DNA of 64,000 nucleotides from Odoribacter sp036657595 (GCA_036657595.1 JAVXFZ010000003.1:1-64000); one strand, 5' to 3'. Shown: positions 17,991 through 26,340, counted from the stretch's first letter. The notes: generated from the sequence alone by a model not told the origin. Program-made: numbers and translations.

Positions 17991-18405
17991 GCTTTTTACG
18001 GATCATTGTATCTAAAGAATAACGATAAGCCCCTGTCCATAAAAGAACTATGCTCATTCCTAAATAGAGGAGAGGTAGTTCTTTTTGATAAAAAGTAGCA
18101 GTGGTATCAATCATAAATAAGACGACAATCATATCAAACATCAAAGGCAATATTGCCAATCGTGTCAGACAACCCAGTATTAAGAGCAACGAGCAACCTA
18201 TTTCTGCAAAAAGGACTAATCCTAAGGATAATTGACTACCTATCCCCAAAGGATCAGGAAAAACAGTAGACAAGGTGACGAAAGAGATCATTTTACTCCA
18301 ACCGTGGGTGAGCATCATTCCCCCAAGTAATAAACGCAAGAAAAGAATGGCAATATCTGAGTATTTCCGGTCGGTAGCCACTAATCTTAATAGTAAATCT
18401 TTCAT
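17965..18405 (-). CDS. DoxX-family membrane protein
   Basis: 146 aa with four hydrophobic segments. The family start IAILFLRLLLGGMMLTHGWSKM at about 18-39 carries the usual Arg and the HGxxK motif. A later segment, LVLFAEIGCSLLLILG, is the second DoxX signature. Members are linked to respiratory or redox roles, but the exact job is unknown. The gene stands alone on the minus strand. Two copies of GCGGAAAAT-like sequence in the upstream gap (18440-18470) are the only visible repeats near its promoter. Confidence 0.85.
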   Translation of the reverse strand: MKDLLLRLVATDRKYSDIAILFLRLLLGGMMLTHGWSKMISFVTLSTVFPDPLGIGSQLSLGLVLFAEIGCSLLLILGCLTRLAILPLMFDMIVVLFMIDTTATFYQKELPLLYLGMSIVLLWTGAYRYSLDTMIRKKLIRSEMIE

Positions 18406-18598
18406 AGTATTATTTTTTCTATCATTTACGGAAAATCATTGGTGAATGTTTTGCGGAAAATTTTCTCGTTTCCTCTCGACAAGGTCTATTTTGTGAAGTA
18501 TTTAAGTCTACCTATACTCGACCGTGTAAAAATATTGTCCTTATCAAAAAAACGTCCTCTCATTCTGTTGAAACAGGTTTTATTCAAATGGAAAAAAT

Positions 18599-18606
18599 TA
18601 CCTTTG
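18599..18606 (+). promoter_or_regulatory. -7 box before the TPR/AraC regulator gene
   Basis: TACCTTTG, an exact TAnnTTTG match, 53 bases before the ATG at 18659. The 250-base gap around it (18406-18658) holds no other gene. Confidence 0.6.
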
Positions 18607-18658
18607 TAGTTTCATTGAAATTTATAAAAAATAAAACAACGAGAATGAAAGGAAATTG

Positions 18659-20590
18659 ATGAAGATATATAGACGAATCATTATAAGATTTTCAGTTTTT
18701 GTACTATTTTTTCTATGCTATTCCTGCCATAATAAGGAGGTCGGAGTAAGAAGTATGGAGTTATGTAAGCAGATGGATAGTGCCAGACTATATTGTATCA
18801 ATGGACAACAGAAGATTGATTCATTGGTGAAGTTATCTGTCGGATTTTCATCTGCTGAACGCTATGTGGTATTATTCCACGCAATGGAATACAGCCTTAG
18901 TCTTTTTCATAAGGAGCAGGCAATACGCTATCTACAATCGTTTGATTCACTGCCACTACCAAAGTCGTGTGATAAAGCAACCGCTTTCCTACTATTGGAT
19001 TGTCACTCGCAAGGAAATAATCTCCTTTACTTTTCCCCCCGCTTGGTTGCTCCTCAATGGATTGGTTCTTTATTGTTTGATATGGAAAATCGCTGGCAAC
19101 TTACCCCTCAGGAAAGATTACGCTTTTTGGTGATAAAATCAGGGATTTATTTCAATATTTTCAAAGAATACAAGTCTGCTCTGATCATTGCCAATGAAGG
19201 AATTAAACTTGCTAAAAAGCATAGAGCCAATCAGAAAATGATAATGGACCTTTTCTGGATATCGTTTCAAAGTGCGTTACAGTTGGAAGAGGATGACCAA
19301 TTACTAGCAATGAAGGATGATTTTATAAAACTTTCAGAAACTTATCAGTTCGATTCTTTAGCAAAAGAAAGTATATATTACACGTTCGGAGCATTGTATG
19401 AACAACAGGGCGATTATCACGAGGCGTATGCCTGTTTGAACAAAACGAAAAGGATGCATTCCGGTGGATATAACACGATGTACACGCGTATATATGTTGG
19501 AATTGATAGTATTCCTGCTGCATTGGCTTACATAGAAAAAAAACGCAAAGAAAATCCTCACCCACTCATCCTTGCCCGTATGGCGTGGGACGAGTCCTAC
19601 ATTCATCAAAAACAGGGTGACAATGCAGGATATGAGCGCTGTTTGCTTCAGTCAGTAGAAATATACGACCGCTTCCCTCAATCACAAAACGAAGTGAATA
19701 GCTGTGCCCCTTCTGAAGCTTATGCCCGGATGTTATGGAAACAAGGAAAACATTCGGAAGCCATTCAGCGGATGGAATTGGTAAATAGTAAACTGACAGC
19801 AGGAAAGGATTTCAGTAAGTCGGTTGGTTTTAAGTTTCACGATTCGTCCATACAGATAAATAGACTGCGCCTTTTGAGAGATTATTATAATGCAACAGGT
19901 CGCACGGCGGATGCTTTCCGCCAGTCGTTATTGTGTGACAGTTTGGAACAAGAATTAGCAAAAGCGCGTTTATTGGCAGAGCGACAGAAAACGACAACAG
20001 CGACATATACAATGGAGTTGGTAGGTAATTTAGAGTTGCGAGCAAGTGAGTTCTTACAGGAACGGCAAAAATTGTATTTTACCTATTCTATATTAGGAGG
20101 AACACTACTGGGAGTGGTGGTGCTTTTGTTACTTTATCAGCAGCGCGAACGACAATTGAATGTGTTGTACACCCGCCAGAAAGAGATCGAGCAGTTGCAC
20201 GCTGAAAAACAACAGATTGTGTCTGTAAAGAATGATGTACTTTCGCCCGAAGATCAATTGTTCAAGGATCTTGAGCAACGATTCTATCAAGAAGAATTAT
20301 TCCGTAATCCGGGCTTCTCGCGCGATGATCTCTGTAAACTTGGCGGATCAAATCGAATGTATATTTCTACCTGCATCAATAAGTATACGGGAACAAATAT
20401 CAATCAATGGATCAACAAAGCACGAATTGATTATGCAATTCGACTGATCGCCAATGGAGAGAGTGATTTAACAAGACTTTCGGAACAATCCGGCTTTTCG
20501 TCCATCAAGACGTTCTTCCGCAGCTTTAAACAGTTCACAAATTTGACTCCACGACAGTATATCGTTCGCGAAGAACAGAAGAATGGATAA
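18659..20590 (+). CDS. Membrane-anchored TPR protein with C-terminal AraC-type HTH
   Basis: 643 aa. The ATG at 18659 is chosen; the codon before it is TTG. It begins with a signal or lipoprotein-like segment (FSVFVLFFLCYSC, possible lipid Cys near residue 24). A long helical region with TPR-like repeats (about 60-440) follows, then one membrane helix (about 478-500, YSILGGTLLGVVVLLLLYQQ), a short coiled coil, and an AraC-type DNA-binding domain (about 545-640, LSEQSGFSSIKTFFRSFKQF). The layout implies a sensor outside the cytoplasm that acts directly on DNA at the membrane. Such TPR-TM-HTH proteins are common in Bacteroidales; ligand and targets are unknown. Confidence 0.85.
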   Translation: MKIYRRIIIRFSVFVLFFLCYSCHNKEVGVRSMELCKQMDSARLYCINGQQKIDSLVKLSVGFSSAERYVVLFHAMEYSLSLFHKEQAIRYLQSFDSLPLPKSCDKATAFLLLDCHSQGNNLLYFSPRLVAPQWIGSLLFDMENRWQLTPQERLRFLVIKSGIYFNIFKEYKSALIIANEGIKLAKKHRANQKMIMDLFWISFQSALQLEEDDQLLAMKDDFIKLSETYQFDSLAKESIYYTFGALYEQQGDYHEAYACLNKTKRMHSGGYNTMYTRIYVGIDSIPAALAYIEKKRKENPHPLILARMAWDESYIHQKQGDNAGYERCLLQSVEIYDRFPQSQNEVNSCAPSEAYARMLWKQGKHSEAIQRMELVNSKLTAGKDFSKSVGFKFHDSSIQINRLRLLRDYYNATGRTADAFRQSLLCDSLEQELAKARLLAERQKTTTATYTMELVGNLELRASEFLQERQKLYFTYSILGGTLLGVVVLLLLYQQRERQLNVLYTRQKEIEQLHAEKQQIVSVKNDVLSPEDQLFKDLEQRFYQEELFRNPGFSRDDLCKLGGSNRMYISTCINKYTGTNINQWINKARIDYAIRLIANGESDLTRLSEQSGFSSIKTFFRSFKQFTNLTPRQYIVREEQKNG

Positions 20591-21096
20591 AATATACAAC
20601 ATTGAATATTCAAGTATTTTTTTGATTTTTGTTCTATCTATAAAACTGCCTTAAGAGGGGTTTTCCCATCACACCAGCCATTCGGGAATCCCCCTCCACC
20701 CACTATTTAGCCACTATCGTTAGTGTCAATAAAATATCTTAAAAAGATGCGATCGCAGGTAATTGCATCTTTTTTGTACAGACAAATTGTAAATATCTTA
20801 TCTCAAATTGTAAAATAAAAGTATAATTATCTGTTATTAATCCTATTACAAACTATTCTCTTCCGCCCGAAGTAGCCTATTTTGTGGAAAATAATGTGAA
20901 AGATATTCCTAACAAATACCTAAGTTTGTAAAGAAGCGATCATCTTTGTAAAATAACAGTGGCTACTAATCATTCAAATTAGGTAAAAAATATTATTCAA
21001 TCTACGGCAATAGAAATATTGACACATTACGGGATAATATTTATAACACAAAATAGATCTACTACCGAAGATAAAAAATAACAAAAAGAAGAAACT
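20591..21096. other. 506-base gap with phased TTGTAAA repeats
   Basis: No gene is seen. After the terminator at 20741-20774 there are two pairs of direct repeats: CAAATTGTAAA at 20783 and 20804 (21 bases apart), and TTTGTAAA at 20925 and 20945 (20 bases apart). The second pair overlaps CATCTTTG (20941-20948), one base off the -7 consensus. These could be operators of one of the flanking AraC-type regulators (inference). A long 5' untranslated region of about 140 bases would follow. Confidence 0.45.
20741..20774 (+). terminator. Terminator of the TPR/AraC regulator gene
   Basis: AAAAAGATGC pairs with GCATCTTTTT around a loop of about 13 bases and ends in a run of six T. It lies about 150 bases after the stop codon. 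Confidence 0.75.
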
Positions 21097-22170
21097 ATGG
21101 GGACATTGAATACATTGCTAAATATAATGTTTCACTTTACACCTTTCGGAGCGTTGTTGTGTGCCATTCTATTATTTATGCGTAGAAAAGATAGTGATAA
21201 AGCAAGAATCGTATTGGCTGTCAGTTTCGCAAGTTGGGGTATACTGATGCTTGGAAGCACCATTCATCACTACAGCGACACAATAGATACAACAAAAGAG
21301 ATATTCTCTCTGATAAGTCTTAATATTACCGTTTTTGTCACCTTCATTATGACTTTATATCCGATTGCAATCATCAATCCTGACAAGCAATCTATTAAAA
21401 ATATCTTTATCTTATTTTTACCCTATATTTTGATCAATGTCTTTCTACTCTTATCCACTCCCGAATTTAGGAAATTCACTTCGGTGGAGGAAATATTTCT
21501 ACATTTCACAAAGTATGATGTATTGCTTCGATTTGGATTTGTCGTATATATGATTATTATCTCTTTTTTCGTATTTTATCTTCCCTACAAACACACACGA
21601 AGTCGTGTCAATCTCCACTGGATACACGGATATTGTTTGGGAATGATAGGTGTTATATTTTTTTATACCATCTGGTTATTTATCGGATCGGATATTACAC
21701 GTCTTTTACTTCAAATCTATTGTTTAAGTTTCTGCCTCGTAATGACCTATCAAGAATTATATATACGCTTAGCATTCCCACTTTACGAGCCAATTCCTAC
21801 AAAGGAAAATACTACCACAAAGACCATATCACCATTACAGCAAAAACTATTACAGTTACTGGAAGAGCAGTCTATATGGCGTAATCCTGATCTGACTATT
21901 ATTGAATTGGCGACGTTACTTGGGACAAATCGTACAACCCTCTCTAAAACTATTAAAGAATCCGGATTTGACGGATTTTATGACCTGATCAATACTTATA
22001 GAATAAAGGAATTTATATACATCATCGAACATCAAAAAATAAATGGTATTCACGAAACCTTCTTTGATGTGGGTTTTCGATCCAAAGTAACAGCTACCCG
22101 CTACTTCCGTCAACAAACAGGAAGCACACCATCAGAATATCTTCAACACGTATTACTCAACACCAAATAA
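21097..22170 (+). CDS. Multi-TM membrane protein with C-terminal AraC-type HTH
   Basis: 357 aa. The first 230 residues contain about seven hydrophobic segments (for example ITVFVTFIMTLYPIAIINP and FGFVVYMIIISFFVFYL). The last 115 residues are an AraC-type helix-turn-helix domain (IIELATLLGTNRTTLSKTIKESGF, then FFDVGFRSKVTATRYFRQQT). This is a polytopic sensor joined directly to a DNA-binding domain, unlike the upstream TPR-type regulator. It is followed by phased repeats (22181-22264) and the TRL-lipoprotein gene, which are the natural targets (inference). Confidence 0.85.
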   Translation: MGTLNTLLNIMFHFTPFGALLCAILLFMRRKDSDKARIVLAVSFASWGILMLGSTIHHYSDTIDTTKEIFSLISLNITVFVTFIMTLYPIAIINPDKQSIKNIFILFLPYILINVFLLLSTPEFRKFTSVEEIFLHFTKYDVLLRFGFVVYMIIISFFVFYLPYKHTRSRVNLHWIHGYCLGMIGVIFFYTIWLFIGSDITRLLLQIYCLSFCLVMTYQELYIRLAFPLYEPIPTKENTTTKTISPLQQKLLQLLEEQSIWRNPDLTIIELATLLGTNRTTLSKTIKESGFDGFYDLINTYRIKEFIYIIEHQKINGIHETFFDVGFRSKVTATRYFRQQTGSTPSEYLQHVLLNTK

Positions 22171-22180
22171 AAGTAAAATT

Positions 22181-22264
22181 GTCTTATTGAAACTAAAATG
22201 GTCGTAATGAAACCTGAATAGTAAATTATTGTCGTAATGAAACGATATTATTTACTCAGTGAAA
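22181..22264. repeat. Phased direct repeats, likely operator (GTCGTAATGAAAC)
   Basis: GTCTTATTGAAAC (22181), GTCGTAATGAAAC (22201), GTCGTAATGAAAC (22231) and the weaker TACTCAGTGAAAC (22252) all lie on the same strand. Steps are 20, 30 and 21 bases, that is, whole helical turns. The last copy ends about where the -33 element of the promoter at 22287 should be; a TTTG is missing there. This is what an activator-dependent promoter looks like (inference). Confidence 0.6.
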
Positions 22265-22286
22265 CTCGTTACTTCTTGTATCAATG

Positions 22287-22294
22287 TATGTTTG
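22287..22294 (+). promoter_or_regulatory. -7 box of the TRL lipoprotein promoter
   Basis: TATGTTTG, an exact TAnnTTTG match, 66 bases before the TRL ATG. No -33 TTTG is present at 19-21 bases upstream, where the repeat array ends instead. Confidence 0.55.
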
Positions 22295-22360
22295 TGAAGG
22301 ATAGTTTGTGAAGCCTCCTTCAAGGCTTGTCTATGTTATATTTTACTAAAATTTTATTTT

Positions 22361-22681
22361 ATGAAAAGAAAAATTTTATTTGGTGGTGTTATCTTGGCAG
22401 TTGCTGCCTTAATGTCAAGTTGTGCTGTTGTTCAATCCCCTGTTGGAGCTTGGGCGTATGTAAATGTAAAAGGTCCTGTGGCTGTAACAAGCAATTCCGG
22501 ATCATCTAAAGTGGGTACGGCAGAATGTCAAGGCATTCTGGGATTAGTGGCTACCGGAGATGCCAGTATACAAACAGCTGCTAAATCTGCCGGTATCAGT
22601 AGAATTCACCACGTAGACTACGAATCGAGTTCCATCTTAGGAATTATCGGTAAATACAAAGTAGTCGTTTACGGAGAATAA
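22361..22681 (+). CDS. TRL-like family lipoprotein
   Basis: 106 aa. The lipobox LMSSC puts the lipid Cys at residue 21. The mature part has the TRL-like pattern: a Gly/Ala/Ser-rich start, KVGTAECQGILGLVATGDASIQTAAKSAGI, then HHVDYESSSILGIIGKYKVVVYG. The family is found near tRNA genes in Leptospira (hence the name) and in many Bacteroidetes; its function is unknown. It lies behind phased repeats and a -7 box and before a hairpin, so it can be a single-gene transcript or the head of the following cluster. Confidence 0.85.
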   Translation: MKRKILFGGVILAVAALMSSCAVVQSPVGAWAYVNVKGPVAVTSNSGSSKVGTAECQGILGLVATGDASIQTAAKSAGISRIHHVDYESSSILGIIGKYKVVVYGE

Positions 22682-22700
22682 TTTAAGGTAGTATAGAAAA

Positions 22701-22723
22701 GGAGAGTTGCTACACAACTCTCC
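22701..22723 (+). terminator. Hairpin after the TRL gene
   Basis: GGAGAGTTG and CAACTCTCC form a nine-base stem with a five-base loop, 19 bases after the TRL stop. The tail is only TCCTTTA, so termination may be partial and transcripts may reach 22747. Confidence 0.6.
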
Positions 22724-22746
22724 TCCTTTAAAAAAATGAAAAGATT

Positions 22747-23247
22747 ATGAATAAGCTACTCATTTTATTGTGTTTGGTGACTTTCTCCGCTTCCGGTCAA
22801 AATATTCGGGATTATTATGTGACCAATAATCAATTGGATGGTACATTATTTTTCATTTTTCCCCTATCTCTTTTTGAAGAACGAGGAAATGGAGATCTCA
22901 CAATGGATATCACTTACAAAACAAAGAGAGACTCTGCAACAGTGAATTTTACTTACTATCAGACAAGTATGACAGTGGCTGATTCTGTATCTTTTGATGG
23001 GAATACCGAAAGACTAAGCGGAATACCACAAAAATTGTATATTGAGGCACAAAAGCTACCCCAATGGGAACATCGATATTCATTAAAAGTTCCTTTCAAA
23101 CAATTATCAGCCATCTTCGCAAAGGAGACTCCTTTTCGGATTCATATCTACTCACAAGGAAAATTATTGACTTATAATCCCAAACGAGCAGGATGGTCTA
23201 AACACATAAAAATCATCCATACCATATTGGAAATGACTCAAATGTGA
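22747..23247 (+). CDS. Small secreted protein of unknown family
   Basis: 166 aa with a short signal peptide (MNKLLILLCLVTFSASG) followed by QN. The mature part is predicted to be mostly beta strand with many aromatic residues (VNFTYYQTSMTVADSVSF) and ends in a basic/aromatic tail. No lipobox, cysteine pair or known motif is seen after the signal peptide. The next gene follows after 54 bases. Function unknown; not recognised. Confidence 0.6.
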   Translation: MNKLLILLCLVTFSASGQNIRDYYVTNNQLDGTLFFIFPLSLFEERGNGDLTMDITYKTKRDSATVNFTYYQTSMTVADSVSFDGNTERLSGIPQKLYIEAQKLPQWEHRYSLKVPFKQLSAIFAKETPFRIHIYSQGKLLTYNPKRAGWSKHIKIIHTILEMTQM

Positions 23248-23301
23248 CAATAATAATAGAGGGAAAATAGTAAATAATATATATTATAATAATTATTATT
23301 T

Positions 23302-24330
23302 ATGAATAGTTTAATACAAAGAATCATTCATCAGCGCAAAGAAAGGAAGAAAGGAAATATGATGAATAAAAGTGGGCTTGTAATCAGCCTACGAAATATT
23401 CATTTACGCCAACTATCTGATCGAACCAATTTAAATGCAGCCATCTGTGTTTGGCAAGGTGATGTGAAATACTATATTGAAAAAATTCCATTAAAGAATT
23501 CTCCTGATGCGGAAAGCGTTTGGCTGGATTTTACTGGAAGAGAAAAAGAATTGACAGCAGGAGAATGGGTAGTAAGAGAAATTGAAATTTCAGAGACGGA
23601 AGAAGTAATCTATCGGTACGAGGTGTGTCGTTCAATCACAGTGGAATGGGAAGGAAACAACTATTACGACTGGACAGTTGATAATGACTGGGGAGGTCTG
23701 GGAAACGGCAGTAAAAAACAACCTTATGAGGTCTGTTCTCCACGGACACTCGATCGGGTCAGAAATTACGTAAATAAAGAAAATATTTATTTTCGTCAGA
23801 TGTGTGACATTCAATTAACTGGAGCATTAAAAATCAATTACAGCAAAGCAGCCCGATTATTTATTAGTCAACCGGATGGTTTTCTTGGAGATGAAAAAGG
23901 TTGGCTTCCAATAGGTTTATATACAGATAAAAAAGAAGATGCTTCTTTCCAGGGAGAATATGACGGGAAAGGGTTTAAAATTGATGGATTGTTTATTAAT
24001 CGTCCCAACTGTGATGTACAAGGACTTTTCGGAATTGTAGAAGGGGCATCAAAGCGTTCTCCCGCCTATCTGCTGAATATTCACATTGGCGACACCAGTG
24101 CTATTACAGGACAGTCTTATCTCGGAGGTGTAGTAGGAAATGCCGGCTATGCTGTCATCCACGATTGTACTAACTACGGACAGATAAATGGAATTAAAAA
24201 TGTGGGAGGAATAGCCGGAGCAACTATACATACGGACATTGCTGATTGTTGTAATTTCGGTTATATCACAGGTGTCAGAGATTGGAATGAAGTTGTCGGT
24301 CGAGATGCTGGAAGTGGTATAAGAAAATAA
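23302..24330 (+). CDS. GLUG-repeat protein without a signal peptide
   Basis: 342 aa. It starts with a basic stretch (about residues 8-18) and no hydrophobic segment. Residues about 20-110 form an unknown beta-rich domain. From about 120 the pattern of GLUG/adhesin-like proteins appears: an N-terminal YEVCSPRTLDRVRNYVN, then WLPIGLY...FQGEYDGKGFKIDGLFIN and GLUG-type turns such as YLGGVVGNAGYAVIHDCTNY and VGGIAGATIHTDIADC. These usually occur in long surface proteins with signal peptides; here the protein is short and apparently cytoplasmic. The paralogue follows after 12 bases. Confidence 0.7.
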   Translation: MNSLIQRIIHQRKERKKGNMMNKSGLVISLRNIHLRQLSDRTNLNAAICVWQGDVKYYIEKIPLKNSPDAESVWLDFTGREKELTAGEWVVREIEISETEEVIYRYEVCRSITVEWEGNNYYDWTVDNDWGGLGNGSKKQPYEVCSPRTLDRVRNYVNKENIYFRQMCDIQLTGALKINYSKAARLFISQPDGFLGDEKGWLPIGLYTDKKEDASFQGEYDGKGFKIDGLFINRPNCDVQGLFGIVEGASKRSPAYLLNIHIGDTSAITGQSYLGGVVGNAGYAVIHDCTNYGQINGIKNVGGIAGATIHTDIADCCNFGYITGVRDWNEVVGRDAGSGIRK

Positions 24331-24342
24331 AAATATCATAAA

Positions 24343-25050
24343 ATGGATAATACCGGAGATAATAAATCGAAAAAACAGGCATATTCCCTATGGGATGGAA
24401 TAAAAATGAAACCGGTAAAAGAACATTATCGCCGTTATCTCATCACCTCTGCCGAAGAATTGGCTTGGGTAGCTGATATTGTGAATCGCGGGAAACGAAA
24501 TTTTGCCGGAAAGACGATCTTATTAAAATGTGATATTGATTTAGACAATCATCAATGGGTACCTATCGGAATCAGCGAGCAATACCCTTTTTGTGGTGAA
24601 TTTGATGGAGGGGGTCATATCATACGGGGAGTAAACGTCAGAAGTCATTTTGAATACATCGGTTTTTTTGGTTGCATTCAAGGGAATCATACAAACACTC
24701 CAACAACAATTTGTGATGTACAGTTATTCGAATTAAACATTGAAGGAATCGGTCTCTTTTCCTATTCCGGTGGATTAGCAGGTTATGTGACACAGAATGT
24801 AGAAATATCCAATTGTGTTGTAACGGGAAAAATAATCAGTAAAAATTGTGTAGGAGGAGTCATCGGCATAGCAGATGAAAGGGTAAATATAAAGAATTGT
24901 ATAGCCTCCGGAATGATGCAGGGAGCTCTGAACACCGGTGAATTGGTCGGTCAGCAACCCAAAGATCCATTGATGGCAAATTATGATGATACAGCTACTA
25001 TCGTCGGAACAACTGACGAAGATATAACCATAAACGAGAGTGTTTTATAG
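24343..25050 (+). CDS. Second GLUG-repeat protein without a signal peptide
   Basis: 235 aa, a paralogue of the preceding protein. The N-terminus is charged (MDNTGDNKSKKQAYSLWDG) and carries no signal peptide. The helix-strand start ITSAEELAWVADIVNRGKRN and the block WVPIGISEQYPFCGEFDGGG are classic for GLUG proteins. Three GLUG-type turns follow (GLAGYVTQNVEISNCVV, VGGVIGIADERVNIKNC). It ends in an acidic tail. It follows its paralogue after 12 bases and precedes HU, so all may be cotranscribed. Role unknown. Confidence 0.7.
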   Translation: MDNTGDNKSKKQAYSLWDGIKMKPVKEHYRRYLITSAEELAWVADIVNRGKRNFAGKTILLKCDIDLDNHQWVPIGISEQYPFCGEFDGGGHIIRGVNVRSHFEYIGFFGCIQGNHTNTPTTICDVQLFELNIEGIGLFSYSGGLAGYVTQNVEISNCVVTGKIISKNCVGGVIGIADERVNIKNCIASGMMQGALNTGELVGQQPKDPLMANYDDTATIVGTTDEDITINESVL

Positions 25051-25108
25051 ACGAAACGCAAAAGTGATTTATTTTATTTTTATTTATTTATTTTTTTAAA
25101 CATTGAGT

Positions 25109-25378
25109 ATGAATAGAGCAGAATTAGTTAGAGCAATGGCTGAAAAAGCAAACTTATCACAAGTTGATTGTAAAAAAGCACTTGAAGCTTTTATACAGAC
25201 AGTTAGTGAAACATTGCCCAAAGATGAAAAAGTAGTTTTAGTAGGTTTTGGTACCTTTTCAGTCATTGAAAGAAGTGCTCGTAACGGAAGGAATCCACAA
25301 ACAGGCAAATTAGTACTAATCCCAGCTAAAAGAGTAGCAAAATTCAAAGCAGGAATTGAATTATTGGAGAAAATCTAA
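25109..25378 (+). CDS. HU/IHF-family DNA-binding protein
   Basis: 89 aa from the ATG at 25109; the TTG two codons upstream is less likely. It shows the full HU fold: N-terminal helices (NRAELVRAMAEKANLSQVDC), the hinge VLVGFGTFSVIERSARNGRNP with the DNA-binding arm tip RNPQTGKL, and the C-terminal PAKRVAKFKAG. It is a nucleoid protein that bends DNA. It lies downstream of the GLUG pair on the same strand, separated by an A/T-rich 58-base gap that could hold its own promoter. Confidence 0.95.
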   Translation: MNRAELVRAMAEKANLSQVDCKKALEAFIQTVSETLPKDEKVVLVGFGTFSVIERSARNGRNPQTGKLVLIPAKRVAKFKAGIELLEKI

Positions 25379-25400
25379 TGATACTCTTCATTTGCTTAAA

Positions 25401-25450
25401 AATAAACACATTAGTGAAAAGACGAAACTCCTTTTCACTAATGCGTTTAT
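25401..25450. terminator. Bidirectional terminator between HU and the barrel gene
   Basis: AAACACATTAGTGAAAAG pairs with CTTTTCACTAATGCGTTT (one mismatch) around a nine-base loop. T runs at both ends suit the two converging genes. Confidence 0.8.
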
Positions 25451-25462
25451 TCTACCAATAAA

Positions 25463-26134
25463 TCAATCACAATCACAATCTCCTATACGCAAAATGTCAT
25501 AACTAATTGTTAAGCCCATCTGTAAAGGGAAAAGCCTTTCCCCCGAAATATATTTTGTTCTTATCACTTCCCGACAACCGGCACTCACCCGGCACATTAC
25601 ATTTAAATGCTTAACAACTCTCTGCTCATATCCGATCGTAATTCCCGCATTCCATTGTTCCATTTCCCTCGACAAATCCGGAATAAATGTATCTCCGGAA
25701 GTCTGATCTTCCATATTGACAGCAATATTTAATTTCCGATCGAATGCATACGTCCCATAAAAGCCAAATAAAACACTTGCCCGGTTACAATTCAACATAT
25801 ATTTTACATAAACCGGCAACTGGATTTGTTTTACATCAAAGCGAGCTGTCCACTCTCCCCGCGAATCATTCTGATTAAAAGTCATTTTATATTTCAATTC
25901 ACTATAATTGATCTCACTTCCCAAAAACCATTTTCGGGTGAAAGGGATGGTCATTTTTAATCCTCCCGTCGGACGTAAAGAAATGCCGGGTTGATGAAAA
26001 GAAGTCAACATACCAACCTCTCCCCCCACTTGTAAAGCAAAGGCAACATCATAGTCCACCCTCCTGACCAATTGTCCAAAATTCTCTGCGCTTATAGCAA
26101 AAAGTAACACACACAGCAATAAAAAACTTCTCAT
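25463..26134 (-). CDS. Outer-membrane beta-barrel protein (PorT-like)
   Basis: 223 aa from the ATG at 26134, which starts a signal peptide (MRSFLLLCVLLFAISAENFG); an upstream ATG at 26158 would add eight residues before it. The mature part alternates hydrophobic and polar residues as in eight-strand barrels, with strands such as RPTGGLKMTIPF and WFLGSEINYSELKYKMTF and an aromatic near the C-terminus. It ends in the odd acidic/Cys tail CDCD. Similar barrels are common in Bacteroidetes; function unknown. Confidence 0.75.
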   Translation of the reverse strand: MRSFLLLCVLLFAISAENFGQLVRRVDYDVAFALQVGGEVGMLTSFHQPGISLRPTGGLKMTIPFTRKWFLGSEINYSELKYKMTFNQNDSRGEWTARFDVKQIQLPVYVKYMLNCNRASVLFGFYGTYAFDRKLNIAVNMEDQTSGDTFIPDLSREMEQWNAGITIGYEQRVVKHLNVMCRVSAGCREVIRTKYISGERLFPLQMGLTISYDILRIGDCDCD

Positions 26135-26203
26135 AAATACATCTTTGGTAGGAACCAAAGGTACAAAAATAATAAAACGACAGCAACGTGTTTAATGTTT
26201 AGT

Positions 26204-26286
26204 GTTTAAAGCCTACACACAGCCTCCCTTTGTTCATTTGTTTAAACGATATAACCAAAGGAGAGAGGGTGTATATAGCCTTAAAC
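26204..26286 (-). terminator. Long imperfect inverted repeat after the aspartokinase-like gene
   Basis: GTTTAAAGCC...CCTCCCTTTG (26204-26232) pairs imperfectly over about 30 bases with CAAAGGAGAGAGG...GCCTTAAAC (26256-26286). The loop contains the palindrome GTTTAAAC (26240-26247). It lies 55 bases past the stop at 26341 and may end that transcript, though no T tract is evident. Confidence 0.4.
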
Positions 26287-26340
26287 GCCACAACAATACA
26301 TACGCCTTATGTGTTTACTCTAAAACACTGTCGATACCTT

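Noticed and set aside
22181..22264. Short repeats ending in ATTGAAAC/ATGAAAC that recall CRISPR repeat ends
   Set aside because: Repeat units are only 13 bases, the steps are 20-30 bases, there are no spacers of normal length and no cas genes. They fit operator sites better.
22327..22509. 60-codon Cys-rich frame over the TRL gene start
   Set aside because: It overlaps the TRL lipoprotein in another frame; the TRL frame has the lipobox and family pattern.
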